Shown piece after piece: positions 25,786 to 33,189 of a stretch of DNA of 64,000 nucleotides. The notes under the pieces were generated by a model. That model did no database searches, was not told the origin of the DNA, and saw nothing but the letters and a program-made list of their open reading frames with translations. The stretch comes from Niastella koreensis GR20-10. GTDB taxonomy: Bacteria > Bacteroidota > Bacteroidia > Chitinophagales > Chitinophagaceae. The number at the start of each line of letters is the position of its first letter. The stretch's first letter is position 1. The translations under genes were made by a program, and so were the position numbers. The DNA is taken from the NCBI RefSeq assembly GCF_000246855.1, contig NC_016609.1, forward strand, positions 5,902,744 to 5,966,743, in the 5' to 3' direction.

Positions 25786-27588
25786 TTATTCTGCTGCTAT
25801 CAGTAAGGCTTCGTTTTCTGCAAGAATATTCAAAGTAACATCAAATAAGGATTCAAATGTTTCTTTCCATGATTGAGGAATATCCGAAACCGCTGACCAG
25901 TTATAGGTATAAATAAATGCCTGGAACGGTTTGTCTGACGATGGAACCGGATAACCTAACACATCTTCAACACACTCATGGTTTTCTCTTGCTCTTTTGG
26001 GATCATTCACTTCGTTTATTATTGGCTGATTAAACTTTTCAGCTCCTTTTACGCCTTTATCTCGATCAAATAACACGAATGGTTTTATACCTAAATCTTG
26101 CAAGTATTTAACAAGAGAAATAATTGATGCTTTTCCCCGTGCACGAACTATTTGTGTAGTTGATAATATTTTCTTTTCAATATCTTCTGGCAAAAGCTTA
26201 ATTGTATTTTTTATTGCAAGTAATTCAGTGTCACCCTCTACTACGACAACTCTCTCGGCAAAAAATACTCTTGAAACTTCATCATCAAACATTTGCAGCA
26301 TTTTGACACGGCATCTATCATCCTCTGGGAGACTGGCAAAAGCGCTGGTTAAACCGTAGTTCACACACGAAATTGTCGTGTCATTTAAGAGCTCCATTTT
26401 TGTTAAACTTAATGGATCCTTGGTTAAATCTATCATCCACGGCGAATGTGTCGTACACACAATTTGATCCGTTTGACCTAAAGAATATATCGTATCCCTT
26501 AATAAATTCGCAGCACTAGGGTGTAGATAAATTTCAGGTTCCTCAAAGCCAACGATTACTGGACGGGTTTCAATTTGCCTTTCTAATTTTAAGTTTGAAT
26601 GGTATCTAAGCATTGCAAAAGCAACAGTTCTGACTAATCCAGTTCCTTGTTTATCAGCTTTGGTTTTCACATTAGAAAATAGTTGAACATCATATTTGGG
26701 CTTGATTATATCAGTTAAATTTTGAAGATTGGGAGTAATTTCAATTCCACAAGCGGGGAATACAGAGCTAATTATGGCGTTAACGGCTGTCGTTAGCTTT
26801 TTTATTAAAGACCCTTCCGAAGCCGGGTTCATTTGCTCTTCTAATGAGTTGAGCTTTTCCTGTATTTCTTTGGCAAGTTCTGTTGAACTTAGTAAGTCTT
26901 CAAATAACAAACTTAAACATTCACTTAATACGCTTGCCCCTTTTTCCTTGCCTTCCAGATCGGAAAGATTTACCAAGGAAGGAATTTTTATCACTCGTGG
27001 TAATTTAGAAATTACATTTGAAGGAAACCCTCCGGGGTTTTCTTCATATTTCGGGGCAGCAGTAAGGTCGTAATCAACAACTTCAATAAATTCGGCCTCC
27101 CATCCTTTAAGCAATTTTTCGTTAGGCTCAGACTTTGCTAATCTTTTATTGCAAGTATCTGCAGGTATACCTAAATCAATTAGATCCTGAACTTTTTTTG
27201 CGATTTTAAAATCATCTTTTAGGGTATAAGGATAAGACAAACTTTCAAACTTCGGTTTACCTACATTTTTAAGGTTATATGTCTTTTTGTATATGAATTT
27301 CCCGTCAATTATTCTGCCTTTAAAGCCTCTGCTTAAAGAAGTTTCCTCATCTATTTCAGAAAAAACACCGGTGAGTTCAATTGTATCACAACGCTCTCCG
27401 TTTTCTTGTTGCCTAAAATCAGCTTCAACCACTACGTCGGTTTTGAGAGATAGTAATGCATTTATTGCATCGATGACAGAGCTTTTGCCGCAATTGTTCG
27501 TCCCAATGATAAAAGAAGCAGGAGATAAATAGATTTCAGCACAACTAATACGTCTAAAATTTTTAATGGTAATTTTTTCCAGTTTCAT
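25786..27588 (-). CDS. OLD-family ATP-dependent nuclease (ABC ATPase + TOPRIM)
   Basis: A 600-residue protein. An N-terminal ABC-type ATPase has Walker A GTNNCGKSS (residues 29-37) and, after a long helical insertion, the signature/Walker B region VIVGFEEPEIYLHPSA (about 340-355) and a His switch (CTTHSPWM). The C-terminal TOPRIM domain has VVVVEGDTELLAIK (about 440-455) and FVLFDRDKG (about 503-511), giving the metal-binding Glu and DxD residues. OLD proteins are nucleases, many in anti-phage defence (P2 Old, Gabija GajA, retron-linked forms). No UvrD helicase or reverse transcriptase is next to it, so it is a stand-alone (class 1-type) OLD. It lies next to another defence-type gene (27873-29237). 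Confidence 0.9.
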   Translation of the reverse strand: MKLEKITIKNFRRISCAEIYLSPASFIIGTNNCGKSSVIDAINALLSLKTDVVVEADFRQQENGERCDTIELTGVFSEIDEETSLSRGFKGRIIDGKFIYKKTYNLKNVGKPKFESLSYPYTLKDDFKIAKKVQDLIDLGIPADTCNKRLAKSEPNEKLLKGWEAEFIEVVDYDLTAAPKYEENPGGFPSNVISKLPRVIKIPSLVNLSDLEGKEKGASVLSECLSLLFEDLLSSTELAKEIQEKLNSLEEQMNPASEGSLIKKLTTAVNAIISSVFPACGIEITPNLQNLTDIIKPKYDVQLFSNVKTKADKQGTGLVRTVAFAMLRYHSNLKLERQIETRPVIVGFEEPEIYLHPSAANLLRDTIYSLGQTDQIVCTTHSPWMIDLTKDPLSLTKMELLNDTTISCVNYGLTSAFASLPEDDRCRVKMLQMFDDEVSRVFFAERVVVVEGDTELLAIKNTIKLLPEDIEKKILSTTQIVRARGKASIISLVKYLQDLGIKPFVLFDRDKGVKGAEKFNQPIINEVNDPKRARENHECVEDVLGYPVPSSDKPFQAFIYTYNWSAVSDIPQSWKETFESLFDVTLNILAENEALLIAAE

Positions 27589-27872
27589 ACCGAATTTTTA
27601 TTGAGTAAAGCGAGAGCTACTCAATGACGTTTAGTTGGGGTATATCTAACTATACAAAGGATATATTAATCAAAGGTATAAAATTTATCACTCATATTAC
27701 ACCATTTAAATATATCAAGTATTGGCGAATATATTAACCCAGAGAAGCATATTGAATTTTCAATCGTACATAGCATAACGTAGTCGATACGGGACATTAC
27801 AAAAATTATAGGGTTTGACTGGGTAACGGGTAAGGATGCAAGAAATTGATCAGGATCAAACACCGAAGTTTA

Positions 27873-29237
27873 TCATTCTTTAACCTCCCAACTTCCGCCG
27901 TTAGCAGCCCCTACTCTTTCTAAGAAGTTTTCTTGGTGAAGTTTCTGAATATTTCTTTCGATCGACCTCTCCGTAACACCAATAATGGCAGCTATTTCAG
28001 GTATGGTAATTCCCGGGTTAGTTTTCATCAATTCTAAAATTTTCCCCGACGTTTTCCCGACATTTCCCCGACGTTTTCCCGACGTTTCACCGACATTTTC
28101 AGAGCTTTCTTCCGGCGTTTTCTCCGACGAGGCAACCGGCTTACCCTTAAACTCAACCATCAGCCCATTGGCATCATAGTCGAATGCAGGCTCAGGCAGT
28201 CCGGCATTGGTACATTCATCTAGTATCTTTTTCATACCGCGGCCCCAGGATTCAATATACCCGGCCCTGAAAAAGGTATGGGCAATATCAGGGTTATTAG
28301 GAAGAGAGGGATGTTTATCAAGCAATTTCTCCACCGTCCAGTCATCAGGCAACTGGCCATGGTTCCAGATATAAAACTGGTCGTCATATACACTGATCTG
28401 GATAGGGATGCCACATCCATAATCTTTATGAATAACGGCATTTATTACGGCTTCTCGTATGGCTTCTTCCGGAAATGGGTATGTTTCAACCCTGTATATG
28501 CCATCATAACTAATCATGGCTTTCATATACTTGGTAAATAGCAGGTCCATTGTCTTATCAACCTGCTCAAAAAGGTTCCCATGGATGGTATCGTGATAAA
28601 GCAGATCAGTATGCGTTTTAAAGAAACCTACTTTTATATAGGCGCCGGTAAAAAAAGCTTCGGGATCCGGATGAAATAACAACAATGCCGCCCGCTTTAA
28701 ATAAGTGCCTTCTATTAACCGAAGCTTTTCCAGTAACAGGTTATTACTTACAGATACCTCCTCTTTAGGTAAACGTTTGCTGCTAACAGCTTTTTTTCTG
28801 AAATGCGAAAAAGCCCTGTCACTCAAATCGGCCGGCGTCACCCGTGGCACCGGAACACCGTCCCACCGCTTTCCCTGCTTTCTTAACAGAAACCTGTCCA
28901 ACGCAGCCCCTTTGAGTTCCTGTTTGGTGCTGCCACTTCTATAATGATACTGTCCTTTATAGCTAATTGGATTTGGATACGGATCTACTTTAATTTCCAG
29001 GTATTCTTTGCCATCTTCATCCTGCACATTTACATCAACCATTATTCCCAAAATATCTTTTGCTTTATTGGGAATATCTTCCAGCAGCCTGGCAGCATCA
29101 GGCAAACCGGCTACCTCCCCATTATCGTGCACACCGATAATTAACTCACCGCCCTGGGCATTAGCAAATCCGCACAGCCATTTTAAATACTCATCGCGCC
29201 AGGTAACTTTATATTCGATGTTTTGCTTTTCAGTCAT
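27873..29237 (-). CDS. Schlafen AlbA_2-domain ATP-binding protein with wHTH
   Basis: 454 residues from the ATG at 29237 (MTEKQNIEYKVTWRDEYLKW); the longer frame to 29387 adds an unlikely Cys-rich start. An AlbA_2 domain (about 5-125; FANAQGGELIIGVHDNGEV) is followed by a divergent GHKL ATPase region (AIREAVINAVIHKDYG, HTFFRAGYIESWGRGMKKIL), a short repeated Gly/Ser/Lys linker (about 385-405, coded by near-identical cgacgttttcc units at 28046-28100) and a winged helix (ITIPEIAAIIGVTERSIERN). Proteins of this class are annotated as ATP-binding or transcriptional regulators and several are found near defence genes; the actual function is not settled. A fragment of a paralogue lies at 11827-12069. 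Confidence 0.88.
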   Translation of the reverse strand: MTEKQNIEYKVTWRDEYLKWLCGFANAQGGELIIGVHDNGEVAGLPDAARLLEDIPNKAKDILGIMVDVNVQDEDGKEYLEIKVDPYPNPISYKGQYHYRSGSTKQELKGAALDRFLLRKQGKRWDGVPVPRVTPADLSDRAFSHFRKKAVSSKRLPKEEVSVSNNLLLEKLRLIEGTYLKRAALLLFHPDPEAFFTGAYIKVGFFKTHTDLLYHDTIHGNLFEQVDKTMDLLFTKYMKAMISYDGIYRVETYPFPEEAIREAVINAVIHKDYGCGIPIQISVYDDQFYIWNHGQLPDDWTVEKLLDKHPSLPNNPDIAHTFFRAGYIESWGRGMKKILDECTNAGLPEPAFDYDANGLMVEFKGKPVASSEKTPEESSENVGETSGKRRGNVGKTSGKILELMKTNPGITIPEIAAIIGVTERSIERNIQKLHQENFLERVGAANGGSWEVKE

Positions 29238-29498
29238 AGGTCGTTGTTTACTATGTAAACAACTTTTGTAACTTATAGTACTAACCGGAAGGAGTTGATA
29301 ATTATCAAAAAATAAAGCGCATACAGGTATAAGTTCAAATCTGAACCGGCTGCAGTACAGAATTGCAAATTGAGCTAAATATGGCAATCAATTGATCCGA
29401 ATCAAAAAAGTTATTTTCGTAAGGTTAAAATATAATTTTCTGTTGTGCAATTCGGTTATTCTAGCAATATTTAACCTGGCACTTCTAAATACTTTAAT

Positions 29499-29822
29499 AT
29501 GAAAATCGTAGTAAAAGGCTTATTACTGGTTTTATTTATAGGTTGCTTATTTCATATGCCATATGGCTTCTATCAATTTTTCAGAATAGCAGCGTTTGTA
29601 CTATTTGGATGGCTGGCATATAATGCATTTGAAAGAGATAAAAAGGTAAGCATTGACTGTATAATCTATATTCTTTGCGCACTGCTTTTTAATCCATTTA
29701 TTAAAATCCACTTTTCAAGAGGTTATTGGCAAAAAATTGATCTGGCATTTATAATTGCATTAGGTGTATGGATTATAATAGAAACAATTATAAGCATGAA
29801 AAAAGTAGCAAAACGAGCATAA
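29499..29822 (+). CDS. Small integral membrane protein (DUF6804-like)
   Basis: A 107-residue protein with four hydrophobic segments (residues 4-20, 26-42, 54-68, 82-98) and the block CALLFNPFIKIHFSR, which recalls DUF6804 proteins; that family name is from memory and tentative. No catalytic motif. It is divergent from the AlbA_2 gene (261 bases apart) and probably an independent unit. Confidence 0.65.
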   Translation: MKIVVKGLLLVLFIGCLFHMPYGFYQFFRIAAFVLFGWLAYNAFERDKKVSIDCIIYILCALLFNPFIKIHFSRGYWQKIDLAFIIALGVWIIIETIISMKKVAKRA

Positions 29823-30147
29823 TGTTGCGTACTTTAAAGATAAAATCGCTCACATTTCCCGAAAAGTTGCTAAGTTCCTGGATTATATTAAGCAAAATTG
29901 TTGAAATACACGTGAATTGCTCGCCTTGACGCATTTTGAGTAACAATGAGCTATTGGTAACTAACTTTATGATGGATATAACTAACTCCGGAGTATTTGT
30001 TGCGAACTCTGCAGCATAAGTGGCTAACATCGGGCGGCTTGTTCGAAACAGGATGACAAGTTCGAAACATTGAGCGAAAAGTTGACTCGAAATGACTCAT
30101 AATCACCGATAATTTAGCATTTTTACATTCGGGGATATGGCTCATTT
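29823..30147. other. Intergenic stretch
   Basis: Convergent gap between the small membrane protein gene and the secreted protein gene at 30148-30609. It holds a few imperfect direct repeats (words like gttcgaaaca at about 30040-30070). The short open frames here have odd Cys/His/Pro-rich translations and are not supported as genes. Confidence 0.4.
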
Positions 30148-30609
30148 TTACTTACTGCGGTATTCAATTTCCTCAGCAATGGCCTCAAAATTTTTTATAA
30201 ATGCCCCGGTATCGTTCCTGGATCTAAGATATGCAAGGATGCCAGCTACAGTTTGCCTGGCGTCGTCAAATGTTCTGTTGGTATAATATATGGTCTTTCC
30301 TTTTTGCTCAACAGATGCCATAAATACACCCCAATACTCCTCGTCTGAAATTATTACATGCTTATCATTTGATAGCTTTTCAATTAAAGCAGCAAATAAT
30401 CCATTATCAATTTTATAAAAGAAAACAACAGTTTTATATTTTAGAAATGGATGCTTCTTTACGGCCTTAAGATCTTTATTAGAAAAAATTACGGTCGTAA
30501 ATCCTTTTTCCATTTCGCCGGTATGATCAAATGCTATGAATTTTGCATCAGCCTGGGAATAAGCAAAAGCGCTTACTAAGGAAAACAGGATAGATAAGAT
30601 TATTTTCAT
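30148..30609 (-). CDS. Secreted hypothetical protein
   Basis: 153 residues from the ATG at 30609 (MKIILSILFSLVSAFAYSQ, a clear signal peptide cut after SQ). A longer frame from 30672 would bury that signal. The mature part is a mixed alpha/beta domain (DLKAVKKHPFLKYKTVVFFY, NRTFDDARQTVAGILAYLRS, then IEYRSK). I recognise no family. It lies directly downstream, in the same direction, of the repeated RNA units at 30719-32164 and could be affected by them, but a terminator stands between. Confidence 0.7.
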   Translation of the reverse strand: MKIILSILFSLVSAFAYSQADAKFIAFDHTGEMEKGFTTVIFSNKDLKAVKKHPFLKYKTVVFFYKIDNGLFAALIEKLSNDKHVIISDEEYWGVFMASVEQKGKTIYYTNRTFDDARQTVAGILAYLRSRNDTGAFIKNFEAIAEEIEYRSK

Positions 30610-30718
30610 GTTGCGAAATGATATATAACAGATCATTGCTGTTTGAAGGGCATAGCGCGTGATGAAATGCATTCCCCCTTTAGTGTCAATCCCGACTTGT
30701 CGGGAGGGTTAGGGGGTA

Positions 30719-30861
30719 AAAAAAAGACCCGCTGTAGAAACAGCCGGCCTCTAACGATTGCTTGCCATATGAAAAAAACGTACAAATCTAAGTTTAGGGT
30801 TGAGGGGTTACCTCTGGTAGCTTTTCTTTTTGTTCTCTCTTACCATACTGCTACCGTTGAT
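30719..30861 (-). ncRNA. Candidate structured small RNA, unit 1
   Basis: Read on the minus strand: a -7-like box (TACTTTTA at 30873-30866), then a 5' stem GGTAGC...GCTACC, a small hairpin GAGG-TAACC-CCTC, the invariant block GGCAAGCAATCGTTAGAG (30766-30749), and a terminator hairpin GGCC-G-GCTG / CAGC-G-GGTC with loop TTTCTA followed by T8 (to 30718). The three other units at 31322, 31674 and 32019 share this layout. A plus-strand open frame (30769-30897) is not conserved, as units 2 and 4 stop it at codon 5. Not a family I know. Confidence 0.7.
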
Positions 30862-31020
30862 GATGTAAAAGTAATACGCGCCTCCCTTTCATCATAATGA
30901 GCTTTTCAACGATTTCATTATCTCTAACCTGTATGCCGAATCGCAAAAACAGCTACCAGCCTGCAATAGCCGTATGCTGGTTCATGATCTCCGGCAGCAA
31001 AAAAGAGGCTGAAAATTTCT

Positions 31021-31321
31021 TATAACCCTATGTTTTACAGCCAATTTTGTAACTTGGACTGACTACTACATAAAACAGTTGCATCCAGGATAAAAAATTA
31101 TTGAATCGAAAAAATTATGGCAGCAAATGAACAATTACCGGCCAATCTGCTCATCCGCACATAAAAAGTTGCGCACACTATGCAGGAGTTGATGCAACAA
31201 AAGATGTATACCATATTGGCATCGAATACCAGGAGTTCAAAGATGAGCGACATGAGCAATCTAAAAACAAAGCCTTTGGAAGCATTGATAAATTAGTAGC
31301 AGATCTTTGCGAGGGTATAAA
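31021..31321. other. Spacer between RNA units 1 and 2 with a decayed open frame
   Basis: Plus-strand codons at about 31172-31350 read AHYAGVDATKDVYHIGIEYQ, then EFKDERHEQSK, in an even, coding-like composition without a start codon. An ATG at 31117 opens another frame (MAANEQLPANLLIRT, stop). Together they look like a frameshifted gene remnant. I recognise no family. Confidence 0.3.
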
Positions 31322-31465
31322 AGAAAAAAGACCCACTGTAGAAACAGCCGGCCTCTAACGATTGCTTGCCATATGAAAAAAAGGTAAAAATCTGGGTTAG
31401 GTTGAGGGGTTACCTCTGGTAGTGTCTTCTATTCTTTCTTCACTTACCGTGCTGCTACCGTTGAT
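31322..31465 (-). ncRNA. Candidate structured small RNA, unit 2
   Basis: Same layout as unit 1, minus strand: -7-like TAGTTTTA upstream, 5' stem GGTAG/CTACC, hairpin GAGG/CCTC, invariant block at 31370-31353, terminator hairpin GGCC-G-GCTG / CAGT-G-GGTC with loop TTTCTA, then T6. The G-to-T change in the terminator stem keeps pairing (G-U). Units 1 and 2 are similar over about 300 bases, including 130 bases upstream of the start, so they arose by a duplication. Confidence 0.7.
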
Positions 31466-31673
31466 GATGTAAAACTAATACGTGCTTCTATTTCTTCATA
31501 ACGAGCTTTTCAATGATTTTATTATCGCTAACCTTACTATTGCTTTACAAAACAGGCTACCAGCCTGCAATACACGCATTATTGTTTATGATCTCCGGCA
31601 GTAAACAACAGGATGAAAATGCTTTTTAAACGTCTGTTTTACATCTATTATATAGATTGGTGCATGCCTAAAA

Positions 31674-31808
31674 AGAAAAAAGGTCTTTCCGTTGAAACGG
31701 AACGACCTCTAACGATTGCTTGCCATATGAAAAAAAGTAAAAATCTATTTAATGTGAAGCACCTGCTTCGTAGTAACTCGTCTTCTTCTTACTCACTTAC
31801 TGCACTTT
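31674..31808 (-). ncRNA. Candidate structured small RNA, unit 3 (most divergent)
   Basis: The terminator stem is GGTC-G-TTCCG / CGGAA-A-GACC with loop TTTCAA and then T6: sequence almost wholly different from the other units but with the same length class, loop type and mismatch position. The middle hairpin is GAAGC-AGGT-GCTTC, and the 5' stem is AGTAA/TTACT. The invariant block (31724-31707) is unchanged. The -7-like box is not evident here, so this unit may be silent. Confidence 0.65.
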
Positions 31809-32018
31809 CTTATAACGAGCTATTGCTTCTTTTTATTATACTTAACGCTGCGATAATTTTAAATGTCTTTTTCACACCTATATGCATTACCTAAGATGCC
31901 GCTTTTCTTTAGATGGTTGCATACCGTTGAAAAAGTTCACAGTTCTGAGTTGCCGCGACGAAGCCTTTGCCTTTTGCCCTTTGCCTCCACCTCATGGTAA
32001 ACCATGAGTCCCATGTTA

Positions 32019-32164
32019 AAAAAAAAGACCGGCTGTAGAAACAGCTGGCCTCTAACGATTGCTTGCCATATGAAAAAAAGGTAAAAATCTTTTGAAGTGG
32101 AGTGTTTGCTCCTGGTAGCTCTTCTCTCGTTGCCTTATTGCCTCGCTGCCGCTACCGTTGATTC
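32019..32164 (-). ncRNA. Candidate structured small RNA, unit 4
   Basis: Upstream it has a perfect Bacteroidota -7 box (TATATTTG at 32177-32170). Then, on the minus strand, 5' stem GGTAGC/GCTACC, hairpin GGAG-CAAACA-CTCC, invariant block (32067-32050) and terminator hairpin GGCC-A-GCTG / CAGC-C-GGTC with loop TTTCTA, followed by T9. It is the unit nearest to the divergent metal-efflux operon. Confidence 0.7.
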
Positions 32165-32491
32165 TGATGCAAATATAAAACGCCTTCCCACGCTGTCATA
32201 ATCACGTTTTTCACCCTTTCATTATGCCAAACCGGGCTAAACAGTAACAAAACCCTTACTCCTACTAGGTTTCACCATATTTCCGCCATGGTTTCCAACG
32301 ATAAAACGCCGTGACCAACCACCCCCTCCTTCACTTTTCCTTAACAAATATTAACAAGCTAAACCGGAAAACTACTGCAATAAGTGTTTGAATTACGGCT
32401 ATCGGGAACTACTCACTACTCACAACGCCTCTCACCTTGTAAAATGCTTGTTAAGAGATCAGTATATCCTTTAACAACTGACTTAAGTTTA

Positions 32492-32499
32492 TATTTTTG
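32492..32499 (+). promoter_or_regulatory. TAnnTTTG -7 box ahead of the efflux-leading gene
   Basis: TATTTTTG fits the Bacteroidota housekeeping -7 box (TAnnTTTG). It ends only 7 bases before the ATG at 32507, so the transcript would be leaderless or nearly so, or the box is coincidental. No clear -33 TTTG box is present. Confidence 0.4.
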
Positions 32500-32506
32500 C
32501 CTGGTC

Positions 32507-32890
32507 ATGCTAAAAAAGTTACTGGCATTCATATTATTGTTCGCTCACCTGAACACATCCATGTTCATTCCACAGATGGATGAAGAGGTGGACGTGTACG
32601 ATGGCGCCGGTAACCAGGTAGATGATATCAACACCCTGATAGAGTATATCGACCAGGATGTACTGGGCCATTCCGATAGCACGCCCGAAGATGAGGACGA
32701 TGATACCAGCCGTCCCCTGCATGTGATAAAGATCGTCGACTACAGCTATCATCCCTTCTTCGAAGAAGCACAAACAAAAGATTCAATCAAAAAAGAACCC
32801 GCCATAGTTTTCACCGGCTATATTGAACATAAACCCACAGCCGGTTTTACTAACATTTTGCTGCCACCACCGAAACAGGTAAAAGCTTAA
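32507..32890 (+). CDS. Small secreted acidic protein leading the metal-efflux operon
   Basis: 127 residues from the ATG at 32507 (MLKKLLAFILLFAHLNTSMF, a signal peptide). The mature part is strongly acidic (EEVDVYDGAGNQVDD, STPEDEDDDTS) and has His residues (HVIKIVDYSYHPFFEE) that could bind metal. I recall similar small proteins preceding CusCBA-type operons in Bacteroidota; the function is not known. A hairpin (32946-32982) separates it from the tolC-like gene 300 bases downstream. A periplasmic metal-handling role is inference. Confidence 0.7.
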   Translation: MLKKLLAFILLFAHLNTSMFIPQMDEEVDVYDGAGNQVDDINTLIEYIDQDVLGHSDSTPEDEDDDTSRPLHVIKIVDYSYHPFFEEAQTKDSIKKEPAIVFTGYIEHKPTAGFTNILLPPPKQVKA

Positions 32891-32945
32891 AGGCGAAAGG
32901 TAAAAGCATAAATGTAATTGCCTTTATCGTAAATCACTATTTAAC

Positions 32946-32982
32946 GCAAAGTAAAACTGCCATCAGGCAGTGTTTTGCTTTG
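32946..32982 (+). terminator. Terminator hairpin after the small acidic protein gene
   Basis: AAAACTGCC (32953-32961) pairs with GGCAGTGTTTT (32966-32976) around ATCA, and outer bases (GCAAAG / CTTTG) extend the stem. Transcripts of the leading gene probably stop or attenuate here before the efflux genes. Confidence 0.7.
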
Positions 32983-33038
32983 TGCTTTAACCTTTTTGGC
33001 TTTTGCCTTGGGCTTTAGGCTTTAGCCTTTGGCCTTGT
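32983..33038. repeat. Heptamer tract, GCYTTNN type
   Basis: About seven imperfect 7-base units (ggctttt, gccttgg, gctttag, gctttag, cctttgg) in the gap ahead of the outer-membrane efflux gene, with complementary words (aaaggcgaaaggtaaaagc) at 32888-32908. Same type as the tracts at 35590 and 57511. Confidence 0.65.
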
Positions 33039-33101
33039 ATTATACACCCGAAAATTTCGTAACAAATTCCCAAAGAGACCGCACCGCTTGATAAAGGCAG
33101 T

Positions 33102-33109
33102 TATATTTG
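33102..33109 (+). promoter_or_regulatory. TAnnTTTG -7 box of the efflux operon
   Basis: TATATTTG, a perfect match to the Bacteroidota -7 box, 80 bases before the start of the tolC-like gene. It is directly followed by an AT palindrome (taatatattacatatata) that could be an operator. No well-placed -33 box. Confidence 0.5.
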
Positions 33110-33189
33110 TAATATATTACATATATACCCGCCTTGGTTTAGCCTGTTCTGAAACCCTATAAGATCAGTTAATTCAAATAAACGCTACA

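Noticed and set aside
25786-27588. OLD gene as part of a Gabija or retron system
   Set aside because: No UvrD-type helicase or reverse transcriptase gene next to it within the window.
27666-27863. 65-codon minus-strand frame between the OLD and AlbA_2 genes
   Set aside because: No recognisable features; likely chance.
29951-30145. 64-codon minus-strand frame with His/Cys/Val pattern (MSHIPECKNAKLS)
   Set aside because: Looks like translation of imperfect direct repeats; no signal peptide or family.
30688-30715. Palindrome CCCGAC-TT-GTCGGG with gagggttaggggg next to RNA unit 1
   Set aside because: Resembles a common intergenic word; too short and without a T-run of its own, so not listed as a separate feature.
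30769-30897. Plus-strand short protein starting MKKTYKSKFRVEG in RNA unit 1 (and a related one in unit 3)
   Set aside because: Units 2 and 4 have a stop at codon 5 in the same frame, while stems and minus-strand terminators are kept in all units; structure, not the reading frame, is conserved.
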